A stretch of DNA of 64,000 nucleotides from Phenylobacterium sp. SCN 70-31 (GCF_001724605.1 NZ_MEEX01000006.1:62001-126000), one strand, 5' to 3'; shown: positions 36,179 through 45,397, counted from the stretch's first letter. Numbers and translations: made by a program. The notes: a model not told the origin generated them from the letters alone.

Positions 36179-37255
36179 ATGACTTTGTTTGATTCTCCGG
36201 CCTTCGAGGGTCATGAGGGCGTCCACGCCTTCGCCGACGAGGCGTCGCGACTGAAGTGCGTCATCGCCGTGCATTCGACCGCCCGCGGACCGGCCGCCGG
36301 CGGCTGCCGAATGTGGCCGTACGCGAGCGCGGAGGAGGCGCTGACCGACGCCCTCCGCCTGTCGCGGGCCATGTCCTACAAGAACGCCATGGCCGATCTG
36401 GAGCTGGGCGGCGGCAAGAGTGTGATCATCGGTGACTCCCGCACCCAGAAGACCCCGGCGTTGTTCGAGGCCTTCGGCCAGGCGGTGGAGGCCCTGGGCG
36501 GCAAGTACTGGACGGCCGAGGACGTCGGCGTCTCGCCCGCGGACCTGGCGCACGCGCGGCGGCGCACCCGCTATGTGGCGGGTCTGGACGACCACCCGGC
36601 CGCCTCGGGCGATCCCAGCCCGGTGACGGCCGAGGGCGTGTTCCGTGGCGTCCGCCTGTGCGTTCGCCGGGCGCTGGGTCGGGACTTGGACGGCGTCCGC
36701 GTGGCGATCCAGGGCGTGGGCCATGTGGGCGAGCACCTGGCGAAGAAGCTGCGCGCGGCCGGCGCGAAGCTGGTCCTAACCGACGTCAACGGCGAGGCGC
36801 TGCGTCGGGTGGCGGCCGAGACGGACGCCGAGACCGCGGCTCCCAGCGCCATCTTCGACGTGGACTGCGACGTCTTCGCCCCGTGCGCCATGGGCGGCGC
36901 CGTCAGCCTCGACACCATACCGCACCTGAGGGCCAGGGTGGTGGCCGGGGCGGCCAACAATCAGCTCGCCGGCCCCGAGGCCGGTCAGGAGCTGTTCCGC
37001 CGGGGAATCCTCTACGCACCGGACTATGTGATCAACGGTGGCGGCATCATCAACGTGGCCGGCGAGATCCGGGCCCTGGAGCGGGGCGAGGCCTTCGATC
37101 CCGCCTGGGTGGACGCCCGGCTGGAGCGCCTGATGTCGACCCTGGACGAAGTGCTGGACCAGGCTCAGCGCGAGCGCCGCCCGACACACGATGTCGCCAA
37201 CGCCATCGCCAGGGCGCGTATCGCGGGCGCCGCAGCCGAGCGCGCGGCGGCTTGA
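36179..37255 (+). CDS. Glu/Leu/Phe/Val dehydrogenase
   Basis: A 358-residue NAD-dependent amino acid dehydrogenase that interconverts branched-chain or aromatic amino acids and 2-oxoacids. Substrate-domain segments are STARGPAAGGCRMWPY and MSYKNAMADLELGGGKSVIIGD, with catalytic lysines K in YKNAM and GGGK. The Rossmann motif is VAIQGVGHVGEHLAKKL. The NH2-terminal pattern fits the leucine/phenylalanine dehydrogenase group more than glutamate dehydrogenase. A kinase gene follows after 2 bp. Confidence 0.9.
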   Translation: MTLFDSPAFEGHEGVHAFADEASRLKCVIAVHSTARGPAAGGCRMWPYASAEEALTDALRLSRAMSYKNAMADLELGGGKSVIIGDSRTQKTPALFEAFGQAVEALGGKYWTAEDVGVSPADLAHARRRTRYVAGLDDHPAASGDPSPVTAEGVFRGVRLCVRRALGRDLDGVRVAIQGVGHVGEHLAKKLRAAGAKLVLTDVNGEALRRVAAETDAETAAPSAIFDVDCDVFAPCAMGGAVSLDTIPHLRARVVAGAANNQLAGPEAGQELFRRGILYAPDYVINGGGIINVAGEIRALERGEAFDPAWVDARLERLMSTLDEVLDQAQRERRPTHDVANAIARARIAGAAAERAAA

Positions 37256-37257
37256 CC

Positions 37258-37830
37258 ATGCCCCGGCTGATCGTCCTTGCCGGTCTGCCGGGCTCAGGCA
37301 AGACCACCATAGCCCGCGAACTGGCCCGACGGATCGGTGCGGTCTGGCTGCGTATCGACACGATCGAGACGGCGATCGCGGATGTGGACACCCCTGTGGA
37401 AGGCGCCGGCTACCAGGCGGCCTACGCCCTCGCCCGGGACAACCTGCGCCTGGGCCTGGACGTGGTGGGGGACAGCGTGAACCCCTGGATGGAGACGCGG
37501 GACGCCTGGCGCGCAGCGGGGCTGGACGCCGGCGCCCAGGTGACCGAGGTCGAGATCGTCTGTCGCGACACCGTCGAACATCGTCGCCGGGTGGAAACGC
37601 GGGAGACGGACATCCCGGGCCTGACGCCGCCGACCTGGCGGGAGGTCGTTGAGCGCGACTACCGGCCGTGGAGCCGCGAACGGGTGGTCGTCGACACCGC
37701 CGGCCGCGACGCCGAGGCCTGTGTCGCCGAGGTGATTTCGACGGGGAGGCGGTCCGCGCCAGCCAGACCTCCCGCCGCAGGACCCAGGTCTCGCGCACGC
37801 CTGGGCCACCGACGTAGATTCCGGGCGTGA
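37258..37830 (+). CDS. P-loop kinase (zeta/AAA-type), extended C-terminus
   Basis: A 190-residue P-loop protein: Walker A GLPGSGKTTIARELARR, then WLRIDTIETAIAD and GDSVNPWMETRDAWRAAG, with the lid region EHRRRVETRETD. It resembles small gluconate-/chloramphenicol-kinase-like ATPases of uncertain substrate. The domain should end near DTAGRDAEACVAEVI; the last 25 or so residues (STGRRSAPARPPA...) are Arg/Ala-rich and lie antisense to the GNAT gene. This suggests loss of the original stop. Confidence 0.7.
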   Translation: MPRLIVLAGLPGSGKTTIARELARRIGAVWLRIDTIETAIADVDTPVEGAGYQAAYALARDNLRLGLDVVGDSVNPWMETRDAWRAAGLDAGAQVTEVEIVCRDTVEHRRRVETRETDIPGLTPPTWREVVERDYRPWSRERVVVDTAGRDAEACVAEVISTGRRSAPARPPAAGPRSRARLGHRRRFRA

Positions 37831-38314
37831 CGTCCACCAGTTCGGCTCCCTGCTTTTCCTTGATGCGGTGCGAACCGATGTTCTCCTGGGCGTTGCTGAG
37901 CCAGAGCTCGGGCCAGCCCAGTATGCGGAAGGCGTAGTCGGTCACCGCGTCGGCCGCCTCGGTCATCAAGCCCTGGCCATGCAGCCGCGGATCGAGCCAG
38001 AAGCCGCGCGAGTCCCGGACCTGGGCGTCGCCGGGCCAGAGGTCGATTCTGCCGCGCAGTTCGTCGTCATCCTTGAGCGTGATCGCCCAGAAGAATTTTT
38101 CGCCCTTCGCACGCTGATCGAGGCACATGGCCATGTTCGTCGCGGCGCCGTCGTCGGGGTAGGGCCAGGGCACGGCCGCGTTCAGGTGTTTCACCACCTC
38201 CCACTGCGGGAAGATACGCTGGATCGCCGGGACGTCGTGGTCCTGCAGCGGTCGCAGGATGAGACGGGCGGTCTCGAGGATGGGAGTCGGGGGGAGGGGA
38301 ATGCGGTGGTCCAT
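37784..38314 (-). CDS. GNAT N-acetyltransferase, stop codon missing
   Basis: A RimJ/RimL-type GNAT: TARLILRPLQDHDVPAIQRIFPQWEV, FWLDPRLHGQGLMTEAADAVTDYAF (acetyl-CoA loop) and SHRIKEKQGAELVDVTPGIYV. The family domain ends near residue 177 (REVWLAR). No stop occurs there; the frame runs on to 36776 through the antisense of the kinase and dehydrogenase genes (512 codons). The coordinates here cover the domain only. A deletion between the two convergent genes is the simplest explanation. Confidence 0.75.
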
Positions 38315-38519
38315 CGGTCTCTCTACGGTCTGAGCCGGAGGCCGGAACGGGCACCTTCCTGGATCGCTGGAGCCCCGGCCGGTTCGGCGGGGCGGGTCCG
38401 GGAAGGCTAGGCGCGTCTGCACGCTCGGCCGTTCGGACGCCCCGCGAGGGTGGCGTTCGGGCGACCGGACGGATTGGCGACCATGCGAACCATGTCCGCA
38501 GCCATAGCACGGAGGTGGG

Positions 38520-39887
38520 TCAGACGGCGAGCTTTCGCCGCGGGTCGCGGACGGCCGTCACGAGGATCACGAAGGCGGCGGCCAGGAAGCCCAGGGACGC
38601 CACGAACACGACGTCGTAGCCGAACAGCTCGGCGATGATCCCGCCGGCCAGGGGGCCGGCGGTCGCGGTGATACTTTCGGCCGTCGCGGAGACGGCGATG
38701 CGCATGGGCAGGTCGTCGCGGCTTCCGAACTCCAGGATCATGGTCTGGGAGGCCATCATGTAGCCGCTGAGCGAGGCGCCCAGGACCGCGAATGCGGCGA
38801 AGACCGCGGCGCCGTGGTGGAAGTTGAGCAGCATCAGGGTCGCGATGGTCCACCCGATCAGCGAGATCGTCAGCACCAGCTTGAAGCCCGTCTTGTCGCC
38901 CAGATAGCCCCAGAGGAGGTTCGAGGCGGTGTCGGCCCCGAGGAAGGCGAAGGTGAGCAGGCCGATGGTCGCCCCATCGGCGCCGATCTGGCGACCGACG
39001 TAGAGGATGTAGAACGGCGTGGCGATGCGGGCCGAGGTGGCCAGCATCTGGACCAGCAGGAAGAAGCCGTAGGCCCGATCCTGGGCGATCAGGGCCGGGA
39101 ACTCCCGCAGACGGTCGCGGAAGCGGGCCTGCGGTCGGGTGGTGGGCGGCTCGGGCTCCTTCAGCAGGATCTGAAGCGCCCACAGGCCCAGGCTGGTCAG
39201 GAAGAAGGCGAAGAGGAAGGTGGTGGAGTAGCCGTTGCCGAACAGGTCCGGCTCGATGAAGTACTTGCCCGCCACCCAGGCCAGGATCGCGGCGATCAGG
39301 CCTCCGGTGGCGTTACGCCAGGCCTGGAGCCGGCCGCGCCGACTGATCGGGATCACCTTGGACATCAGCAGGCTGAACACCACCCGCTGCGCGCCCATGA
39401 AGACGCCGAACATGAGGATGAAGAACAGGAGCGCCCAGACGAGCGGCTGGCCGCTCAGGAACCACCCGGCCAGCGCCATGCCCAGGATGGCCAGCCGCCC
39501 CAGGCTGCCCATCCAGACGGCGGCGGGCATCACCTTGGTGCGGTGCTCGATCTTGGTGGCGCCGAAGATGGGCGAGATCACGCCGCCGAGTTGCTGGAGC
39601 GCCAGCCCCAGTCCGACGATGCCGTTCGATCCCGATACGGCGAAGAGATAGGCCGGCAGGAAGGTGGGCGCGTTGACCAGCCGGAAGCCGGTCATGCCCA
39701 GCATGCCGTGGAGGTAGTTGCCGAGATAGTTGCGACGCAGGTTGTCCCAGACGAACTTCTCGTAGGCGGCCTCGCGTTCCGCGAGATCGTCTGTCACCGC
39801 CGCGGCGATCGCGGCGTCGGAGTCGTTTTCCTCGAGTTTGGCGTCCAATCCCTCGCCCGCGCCACGGGTCTTCGCGCCCGCGTCCAA
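38520..39887 (-). CDS. MFS transporter
   Basis: A 455-residue, 12-helix MFS protein. The N-terminal tail of about 45 charged residues (MDAGAKTRGAGEGL...) precedes the first helix at NYLHGMLGMTGFRLVNAPTFLPAYL. RRGRLQAWRNATGGLIAAILAW and GYLGDKTGFKLVLT are typical cytoplasmic loops. No close relative with a known substrate can be named. It is divergent from the small exported gene at 40110. Confidence 0.85.
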   Translation of the reverse strand: MDAGAKTRGAGEGLDAKLEENDSDAAIAAAVTDDLAEREAAYEKFVWDNLRRNYLGNYLHGMLGMTGFRLVNAPTFLPAYLFAVSGSNGIVGLGLALQQLGGVISPIFGATKIEHRTKVMPAAVWMGSLGRLAILGMALAGWFLSGQPLVWALLFFILMFGVFMGAQRVVFSLLMSKVIPISRRGRLQAWRNATGGLIAAILAWVAGKYFIEPDLFGNGYSTTFLFAFFLTSLGLWALQILLKEPEPPTTRPQARFRDRLREFPALIAQDRAYGFFLLVQMLATSARIATPFYILYVGRQIGADGATIGLLTFAFLGADTASNLLWGYLGDKTGFKLVLTISLIGWTIATLMLLNFHHGAAVFAAFAVLGASLSGYMMASQTMILEFGSRDDLPMRIAVSATAESITATAGPLAGGIIAELFGYDVVFVASLGFLAAAFVILVTAVRDPRRKLAV

Positions 39888-40054
39888 CGGCTCCCTGACA
39901 CTGACCTGTTTCGCCGGCCTGTTTTCGAAGGTCCGGTCCGTGCGGAGCCGATCCGCGTCCTATGCTAGGAGGAATCGCGGGGCGCGCAATGGGCCGTGGG
40001 CCGCATCGGCCAGCCTGAGGGGCGAGCGTGCTTGACCGCCGCCGCGGCGCCTGC

Positions 40055-40100
40055 CCAATGTCGGGGTGCGTCGGAGGCCAATGTCGCGGTGCGTCGGAGG
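40055..40100 (+). repeat. 23-bp tandem duplication covering a ribosome binding site
   Basis: Two adjacent 23-bp units, CCAATGTCGGGGTGCGTCGG-AGG and the same with one G to C change. The second copy's GGAGG is the Shine-Dalgarno of the gene that starts at 40110, so the first copy carries a duplicate that is unused. Confidence 0.8.
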
Positions 40101-40109
40101 AATTTGTCG

Positions 40110-40565
40110 ATGAGATCTGTGGTTCTTGGCGCCGTCGCGGCCATCCTGGTCGCCGGGGTGGCCCATGCGGCGGATTTCGTCGTCGTGTCCTCGACCGAGC
40201 CGGGTGTGGCGCGCGGCCAGGAGTTCGCGGCCGGAACCCTGGTCCAGATCGCGCCGGGCAAGTCGGTGGTCCTCATCGACACCGCCGGACAGGTGGTCCG
40301 GCTGAACGGCGCGGCGGGCCAAGTGATCGTGCCGCGCCGGCAGTACGCCAGTGTCAACGAAGACCGCGTGGCGGTGCTGAAGATGCTGGTCGGCCCGCCG
40401 CGCGTACGTCGCGCGGCGCCGGGACTGGGCAAGGTCTGTCCCGAAACCGACATGACCGCCTTCGACGGGATCGTCACCGTGGCCCAGGTGGACGGCTGCC
40501 TCACGACGGCCCGGACCGCGTTCGAGGCCTATGTGGACAAGGCCCTGGTTTCGACCCGGCCGTAG
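40110..40565 (+). CDS. Hypothetical periplasmic protein
   Basis: A 151-residue exported protein. The signal peptide MRSVVLGAVAAILVAGVAHA ends near residue 20. The mature part DFVVVSSTEPGVARGQEFAAGTLVQIAPGKSVVLIDTAGQVVRLNGAAG has a beta-rich, FecR/sigma-regulator-like look without the full family pattern, and cysteines at CPE and GCL may form a disulfide. The track start at 39996 is rejected: ATG 40110 has GGAGG 8 bp upstream. It overlaps the convergent MFS gene by 37 bp. Confidence 0.75.
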   Translation: MRSVVLGAVAAILVAGVAHAADFVVVSSTEPGVARGQEFAAGTLVQIAPGKSVVLIDTAGQVVRLNGAAGQVIVPRRQYASVNEDRVAVLKMLVGPPRVRRAAPGLGKVCPETDMTAFDGIVTVAQVDGCLTTARTAFEAYVDKALVSTRP

Positions 40566-41686
40566 CGGCGCCACAGTATGGCGAATGCGGCCGTCGCACC
40601 CGCCAGCCCGAGCAGAACAGGCGCCGCATAGGTGAAGCCGCCCCAGATCATCGCGGCCCCGATCAGGCACGCTCCGCCGCAGCCCACGTCCCACCCGCCC
40701 TCGGTCGCCACGTTGAAACGCAGCGGGCAGGCCGAGGCCTTGGCCAGATTGTAGATCGGGGCGCCCAGGGCCGGCATCCACACCGCCGTCACCAGGGCGC
40801 CGACCGCGTTGGCCGTCACCGCCAGGCCCGGCGAGCCGATGCTGACGGCGCGGAACATGAGCACTGTGGCGGCCACCAGGAAGGCGATGACGATGGCCGA
40901 GCGGCCGGTGCCTGCGTCGATCCGCTTGCCGATCCACAGGCTGAATCCGGCGCCCACCAACGCCGCGAGCGCCATGGCGCCGCCATAGGCGGTGAAGCTT
41001 CCGTCCAGGGCGGTGAAGAGGGCGATCTGCCAGACGAAGAAGTACCCCCCGGCGAAGACGCCGTCGCAGGCCGACAGCGCCGCGCCCGTGACCACCCCCT
41101 TCAGCGGTTCGCGGCTGGGCGCCGCCAGCGGAACCTCGGGCGCCCCGACCAGGGGGGCGGCGGCCAGGATCTGGATGGCGCCCGCGGCCAGGAAAGCCAA
41201 CCAGGGGCCGCCCGCCGCCAGCAGGCCCGCGCCCAGCAACGGCGCGATCACGCCCACGATCGAGGTGAGCGCGGTCCGCAGGGCGACCTGGCTACCCCGG
41301 TGTTCGTCGTCTCCCACGGCGGCGAAGTAGGCGTGATAGCAGGTCCAGTAGAGCACGCTGCCGATCGGACCGATGAGCACGAACGCCAGGAAGTAGCCGT
41401 CGACGCCGGCCACCAGAGGCAGAAGCGGAAAGACGGCCGCCTCGCCCACCGTGCCCAGGATCAGCGTGCGCCGCAGACCGATACGCCGGGCCAGGGGCAG
41501 AACCACGGGGCGCAGGACGAAGCGGCCCGCCGTCAGCGCGGCCATGGCGCACAGGACCAGCGGCGCAGGCACGCCCGCCTGCAGCAGGAAGACCAGGACG
41601 AAGACGCCGCCAGCGCCCTCGGACAGGGCCTGGACGACGGTGTGCAGATTGACGCGGTTCACCGCGCCGTTGCCGAAGAAGCTCAT
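40529..41686 (-). CDS. MFS transporter
   Basis: A 385-residue MFS protein with 12 predicted helices. RFVLRPVVLPLARRIGLRRTLILGTVGEAAVFPLLPL is the motif A region; YWTCYHAYFAAVGDDEHRGSQVALRTALTSIVGVIAPLLGAGLL forms the central part. The closest look is to uncharacterised bacterial MFS proteins of the sugar-phosphate or drug-export kind. Its 3' end overlaps the upstream convergent gene. Confidence 0.82.
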   Translation of the reverse strand: MSFFGNGAVNRVNLHTVVQALSEGAGGVFVLVFLLQAGVPAPLVLCAMAALTAGRFVLRPVVLPLARRIGLRRTLILGTVGEAAVFPLLPLVAGVDGYFLAFVLIGPIGSVLYWTCYHAYFAAVGDDEHRGSQVALRTALTSIVGVIAPLLGAGLLAAGGPWLAFLAAGAIQILAAAPLVGAPEVPLAAPSREPLKGVVTGAALSACDGVFAGGYFFVWQIALFTALDGSFTAYGGAMALAALVGAGFSLWIGKRIDAGTGRSAIVIAFLVAATVLMFRAVSIGSPGLAVTANAVGALVTAVWMPALGAPIYNLAKASACPLRFNVATEGGWDVGCGGACLIGAAMIWGGFTYAAPVLLGLAGATAAFAILWRRYGRVETRALST

Positions 41687-41915
41687 GGAAGGAACGCCCG
41701 GAAGAGGAGTGCGCGCAAAGGCTCACGCCCGCGTCTTGCGGGGAGCCTTGGGTTCGGCGGGGGCTCTTAACCCCTGAGGCGTTCGCAGCCGGGACACATG
41801 AGGAATTGATGCCGCGAGGTCGCGGCTCATGCAACCGCGCCGGAAAGCTGACGTTCGCGAAAACCGACTTTCGGTTCGGCGGACCGCGACTGCGGCGCGC
41901 CAAGCGTCCCGGATT
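41687..41915. other. Intergenic, no gene seen
   Basis: A GC-rich gap of 229 bp between the MFS start and the DUF6134 stop. It holds short open frames only and no clear terminator or promoter motif that I can support. Confidence 0.5.
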
Positions 41916-42527
41916 CTAGATCCGCTTGTACTCCAGGGTCGAACCGTCCTCGAGCTTGCCCTTCAGCGCCAGCCAGTTGCCCTGGGCGTCGTAGAAGTCG
42001 TCGATCTCGGCCTCGCCGCGGATCTGCCAATGGCCGGGCTTCACCTGCGCGCACCGCACCTTCAGCAGCGCGCCTTCCTGCTGGTTGAACAGGGGCCGGC
42101 GGAAGGCCGCCTGGTTCCAGTGGCTGAGCGGCATGGCGTCGGCGGGGCCGCGGCTGGCGCCCTTGGGCCCCGTGAGCTGGACAAACCCGTCCATGGCCCG
42201 GCCCGACGCCTTGTAGATCTTCCCGTTGCCGTTGGTGGTGGTCTCGATACTGGCCCAACGGCCGTCGGCCCAGCGTTCCACAGCCGAGTGCTTGTAGCGA
42301 TAGACGGGGACGGGCCCGATCTTGACCGTCATGTCGACCTGGGTGTTGACGACACGGTTCGCGTCGTCGCCCGAGAAGGTCATCATGTGTTCGCCCACCT
42401 TCGTGCCGTTGCGGAAGACCGAGAAGGCCAGGCGCGGCGGCTGGGCGGCCAAAGAGGACGGGGCGAGGGCGAGGCCTGCGCCGGCGAGGATCAGGCCGCG
42501 GCGGGCGATCAGCAGGCGGTCGGTCAT
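41916..42527 (-). CDS. DUF6134 family exported protein
   Basis: A 203-residue protein with an N-terminal signal sequence (RRGLILAGAGLALAPSSLAA; the twin arginines suggest Tat). The mature part LAFSVFRNGTKVGEHMMTFSGDDANRVVNTQVDMTVKIGPVPVYRYKHSAVERWADGRW matches DUF6134, a beta-rich periplasmic fold of unknown role. It stands alone. Confidence 0.75.
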   Translation of the reverse strand: MTDRLLIARRGLILAGAGLALAPSSLAAQPPRLAFSVFRNGTKVGEHMMTFSGDDANRVVNTQVDMTVKIGPVPVYRYKHSAVERWADGRWASIETTTNGNGKIYKASGRAMDGFVQLTGPKGASRGPADAMPLSHWNQAAFRRPLFNQQEGALLKVRCAQVKPGHWQIRGEAEIDDFYDAQGNWLALKGKLEDGSTLEYKRI

Positions 42528-42611
42528 GATTGGCCTCCGGGCGCGGGTTCTGGGCGCGTGTCGCGAGTTTCTAGCGCGAACCGATACGCGTGCCAGCGTC
42601 CTTTGGATCCA

Positions 42612-42758
42612 TCAGTGTCCCGGACGCGGCTTGTAGCTGCGCGGCTCGGGCGCCGGAATGGGCCGGGAGGCCGGCTTCTGGCCGTGCTGAGGTGAGGCGC
42701 AGGATTTCGGAAAGACCCAGCCCTGGCTGGGGGGTTGCTGCTGGAGGCCTCGGGTCAT
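42612..42758 (-). CDS. Small hypothetical protein
   Basis: A 48-residue Pro/Gln-rich peptide (MTRGLQQQPPSQGWVFPKSC ... YKPRPGH) with AAGGAG about 10 bases before the ATG. It is too short for the track except as the tail of a longer shadow. I recognise no family. The Shine-Dalgarno and the position in a gap support it weakly. Confidence 0.35.
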   Translation of the reverse strand: MTRGLQQQPPSQGWVFPKSCASPQHGQKPASRPIPAPEPRSYKPRPGH

Positions 42759-42793
42759 CGCCCTGTTCTCCTTCTTGCGATGTGATTTCTGAC

Positions 42794-43672
42794 TCACGCA
42801 GCGGCCGGAAGCGAATCGGACGCGCGCACATCCACGTGAACGGTCAGCCGGGTGTCCCCTGGGTCCCCGTAGATGGCTCCGCTGACGGGCGTGGCGTCCT
42901 GCGGCGCACGGGCGGCCGCCACCGGGATCAGGTCCGGGCTCTCGGCCAGCGCATTGGTCGGGTCGAACTCCGTCCAGCCCAGGTCCGGGAGGAAGACTTC
43001 GCACCAGGCGTGGGTTGCGCCGGCGCCGCGAACCTGTTCATGGGCGGGCGAGAACAGGTAGCCGGTCACAAAGCGGGCCGCATACCCCAGCCGCCGCAGC
43101 GCCTCGACCATCAGCCAGGCGAAATCGCGGCACGTCCCCGACCTCAGGCGTACGGTCTGCGCCGGCTCCTGCGCCGCGCCGACGTCCCGGGGCTGGTATT
43201 CGAAGCCCCCGTGGATGGCGCGGTTCAGCCGCAGCAGGAAATCCAGGGCCGGCTCTTGGGGGCTGCCCATCTGCTCGCGCACCCAGCGCAGGAGGTGCTC
43301 TTCGGCATCCTCGGTGACCGGATCGACGAACGGCGACAGGATGGCGCGGTCGGCGGGCGCGTAGACGATCGGGGTCGCCGTGCGTGGATCTTCCACGCGC
43401 GGGTCCGAAAGCCGGGCGGGAAAACGCTCGATCACCAACTCGCTCACGATCGACAAGGTGGTGCTCTCGCCGCCGGGCGTGAAACTGCATACGGAGTTGC
43501 CGAGCGCGTCGTACAGCCAGCGGACGTCGCCGGGCGGGGAGACCGTGAGGACGGCGTCGACGACGCGGATGGCGTGGCTGTCGCGCGGCCGAACCAGCAG
43601 GCGGTGGGGCGCAAACGCCACGGGCCGCGCATAGGCGTAGAGCGTTTCGTGGCGGATCGACAGGCGGGCCAT
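42794..43672 (-). CDS. Transglutaminase-like domain protein
   Basis: A 292-residue protein with the bacterial transglutaminase N-terminal domain (MARLSIRHETLYAYARPVAFAPHRLLVRP) and then a transglutaminase-like core. The catalytic triad is visible: Cys in RSGTCRDFAWLM, His in GATHAWCEVFL, Asp in WTEFDPTN. It resembles the proteins often annotated as transglutaminase family next to alpha-E genes; a protease-like activity is likely. It is divergent from the FAD oxidoreductase gene 81 bp away. Confidence 0.9.
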   Translation of the reverse strand: MARLSIRHETLYAYARPVAFAPHRLLVRPRDSHAIRVVDAVLTVSPPGDVRWLYDALGNSVCSFTPGGESTTLSIVSELVIERFPARLSDPRVEDPRTATPIVYAPADRAILSPFVDPVTEDAEEHLLRWVREQMGSPQEPALDFLLRLNRAIHGGFEYQPRDVGAAQEPAQTVRLRSGTCRDFAWLMVEALRRLGYAARFVTGYLFSPAHEQVRGAGATHAWCEVFLPDLGWTEFDPTNALAESPDLIPVAAARAPQDATPVSGAIYGDPGDTRLTVHVDVRASDSLPAAA

Positions 43673-43753
43673 CCCGTCGGAATGGCCAGGGAGGCGGCCG
43701 GTTCCACCCGATACCGGCGTTGCGGCGCGTTCCGGGGCGTGCCATCGGCGGGC

Positions 43754-45349
43754 ATGGCGCGGGACGTGATCCTGATCGGCGGGGGCCACAACGGCCTGAC
43801 CTGTGCGGCCTATCTGGCCGCGGCGGGGCTGAAGGTGACGGTTCTGGAGCGGCGCGCCGTGGTGGGCGGGGCGGCGGTGACCGAGGAATTCCACCCCGGC
43901 TTCCGCAACTCCACGGCCAGCTACACCGTATCGCTGCTCAATCCCAAGGTGATCCGCGACCTGGATCTGGCGCGCCACGGGCTGAAGGTGGTCGAGCGGC
44001 GAATGGCCAACTTCCTGCCGCTGGACGGCGATGGCTTCTGCGTGGGCGACGGGCTGACACAGGCCGAGACGGCCCGCTTCTCGGCGCGCGACGCCGAGCG
44101 GCTGCCGACCTACTGGTCGCGTCTGGAGGCGGTGGCCGACGTGCTGCGCGAACTGGTGCTGGTGACGCCGCCGAACCTGGTCGAGGACGGCTGGGCGCAG
44201 GCGGCGCCGGACCTGCTCAAGAGCGTCGCGATCGGTCGCAGGCTGACCCGCCTCGACCTGACCGCCAAACGCGATCTGCTCGCCCTCCTGGCCCAGTCGG
44301 TGGGCGACTGGCTGGACGGCTGGTTCGAGAGCGACCCGATCAAGGCGGCCTACGGCTTCGACGGCGTGGTGGGGGCCTATGCCAGCCCCTATACGCCGGG
44401 ATCGGCCTACGTCCTGCTGCACCACGTCTTCGGCGAGGTGAACGGGAAGAAGGGCGCGTGGGGCAACGCCATCGGCGGGATGGGCGCGATCACCGAGGCG
44501 ATGGCCGCCTGCTGCCGGGCGCGCGGCGTCGAGGTCCGCACGGGAACGGCGGTGGCCGAAGTCCGGACGGTGAAAGGTCGCGCCACGGGCGTCGTGACCG
44601 AAGCGGGCGAGGTGCTGGCCGCGCGGGCCGTGGTCTCCAACCTGCACCCGCAGCTTCTCTTCCGGACGCTGGTGGACCCGGGCGTGCAGCCGACCGACTT
44701 CGCCGAGCGAATCGGCCGCTATCGGTCGGGGTCGGGGACCTTCCGGATGAATCTGGCGCTGTCGGAACTGCCGCGCTTCACCGTCCGGCCTGAGCGGGGC
44801 GACCACCACACCGCGGGGATCATCGTCGCCCCCAGCCTCGCCTACATGGAGCGCGCCTTCCACGACGCGCGGGCGAACGGCTGGTCGCAAGCCCCGATCG
44901 TGGAGATGCTGATCCCCTCGACACTGGACGATACCCTGGCGCCGCCCGGAGCCCATGTGGCGAGCCTGTTCTGTCAGCACGTCGCGCCCGAGCTGCCGGA
45001 CGGCCGCTCCTGGGACGATTGTCGCGACGAGGTCGCCGACCTGATGATCGCGACGGTGGACGCCCATGCCCCCGGGTTCGCGCAATCGGTGCTGGGCCGG
45101 CAAATCCTGTCGCCGCTGGACCTGGAGCGGACCTTCGGCCTGGTGGCCGGCGACATCATGCATGGCCGGCTCAGCCTGGATCAGCTCTTCTCGGCCCGTC
45201 CCGTGCTGGGCGCGGGCGATTACCGGACGCCTATCCGCGGGCTCTACCAGTGCGGCGCGGGCACGCATCCCGGCGGCGGCGTGACCGGCGCGCCGGGCCA
45301 CAATGCGGCCGCCGAGATCCTGAAGGATTTCCGCCGCCGCCGGATCTGA
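43754..45349 (+). CDS. FAD-dependent oxidoreductase, PYROXD2/phytoene-desaturase-like
   Basis: A 531-residue protein. The dinucleotide fold VILIGGGHNGLTCAAYLAAAGLKVTVLERRAVVGGAAVTEEFHPGF is at the N-terminus. The C-terminal GLYQCGAGTHPGGGVTGAPGHNAAAEIL is the conserved FAD-end motif of the CrtI/PYROXD2 group. No carotenoid genes are nearby, so a carotenoid role is not implied. ATG 43754 is the real start; the longer track ORF from 42590 is read-through antisense to the transglutaminase gene. Confidence 0.88.
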   Translation: MARDVILIGGGHNGLTCAAYLAAAGLKVTVLERRAVVGGAAVTEEFHPGFRNSTASYTVSLLNPKVIRDLDLARHGLKVVERRMANFLPLDGDGFCVGDGLTQAETARFSARDAERLPTYWSRLEAVADVLRELVLVTPPNLVEDGWAQAAPDLLKSVAIGRRLTRLDLTAKRDLLALLAQSVGDWLDGWFESDPIKAAYGFDGVVGAYASPYTPGSAYVLLHHVFGEVNGKKGAWGNAIGGMGAITEAMAACCRARGVEVRTGTAVAEVRTVKGRATGVVTEAGEVLAARAVVSNLHPQLLFRTLVDPGVQPTDFAERIGRYRSGSGTFRMNLALSELPRFTVRPERGDHHTAGIIVAPSLAYMERAFHDARANGWSQAPIVEMLIPSTLDDTLAPPGAHVASLFCQHVAPELPDGRSWDDCRDEVADLMIATVDAHAPGFAQSVLGRQILSPLDLERTFGLVAGDIMHGRLSLDQLFSARPVLGAGDYRTPIRGLYQCGAGTHPGGGVTGAPGHNAAAEILKDFRRRRI

Positions 45350-45368
45350 CGACGAGCATCGGCGCCGC

Positions 45369-45397
45369 TTGCATGAACAAATGGAGAACACTATCCT
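45369..45397 (+). promoter_or_regulatory. SigA-type promoter with embedded LexA box
   Basis: TTGCAT (-35) and TATCCT (-10) are separated by exactly 17 bp. The predicted start site is at or next to the ATG at 45404, which would give a leaderless mRNA; no Shine-Dalgarno is seen. The LexA box lies in the spacer. Confidence 0.5.
45375..45389. promoter_or_regulatory. LexA (SOS) box
   Basis: GAAC-AAATGGA-GAAC is an exact match to the alphaproteobacterial LexA direct-repeat operator GAAC-N7-GAAC (GTTC-N7-GTTC on the other strand). It is placed between the -35 and -10 elements of the radical SAM/UdgX operon, where LexA binding would block RNA polymerase. Confidence 0.75.

Noticed and set aside
42590-43753. 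N-terminal extension of the FAD oxidoreductase ORF
   Set aside because: It is antisense to the transglutaminase gene and the FAD motif starts at ATG 43754.
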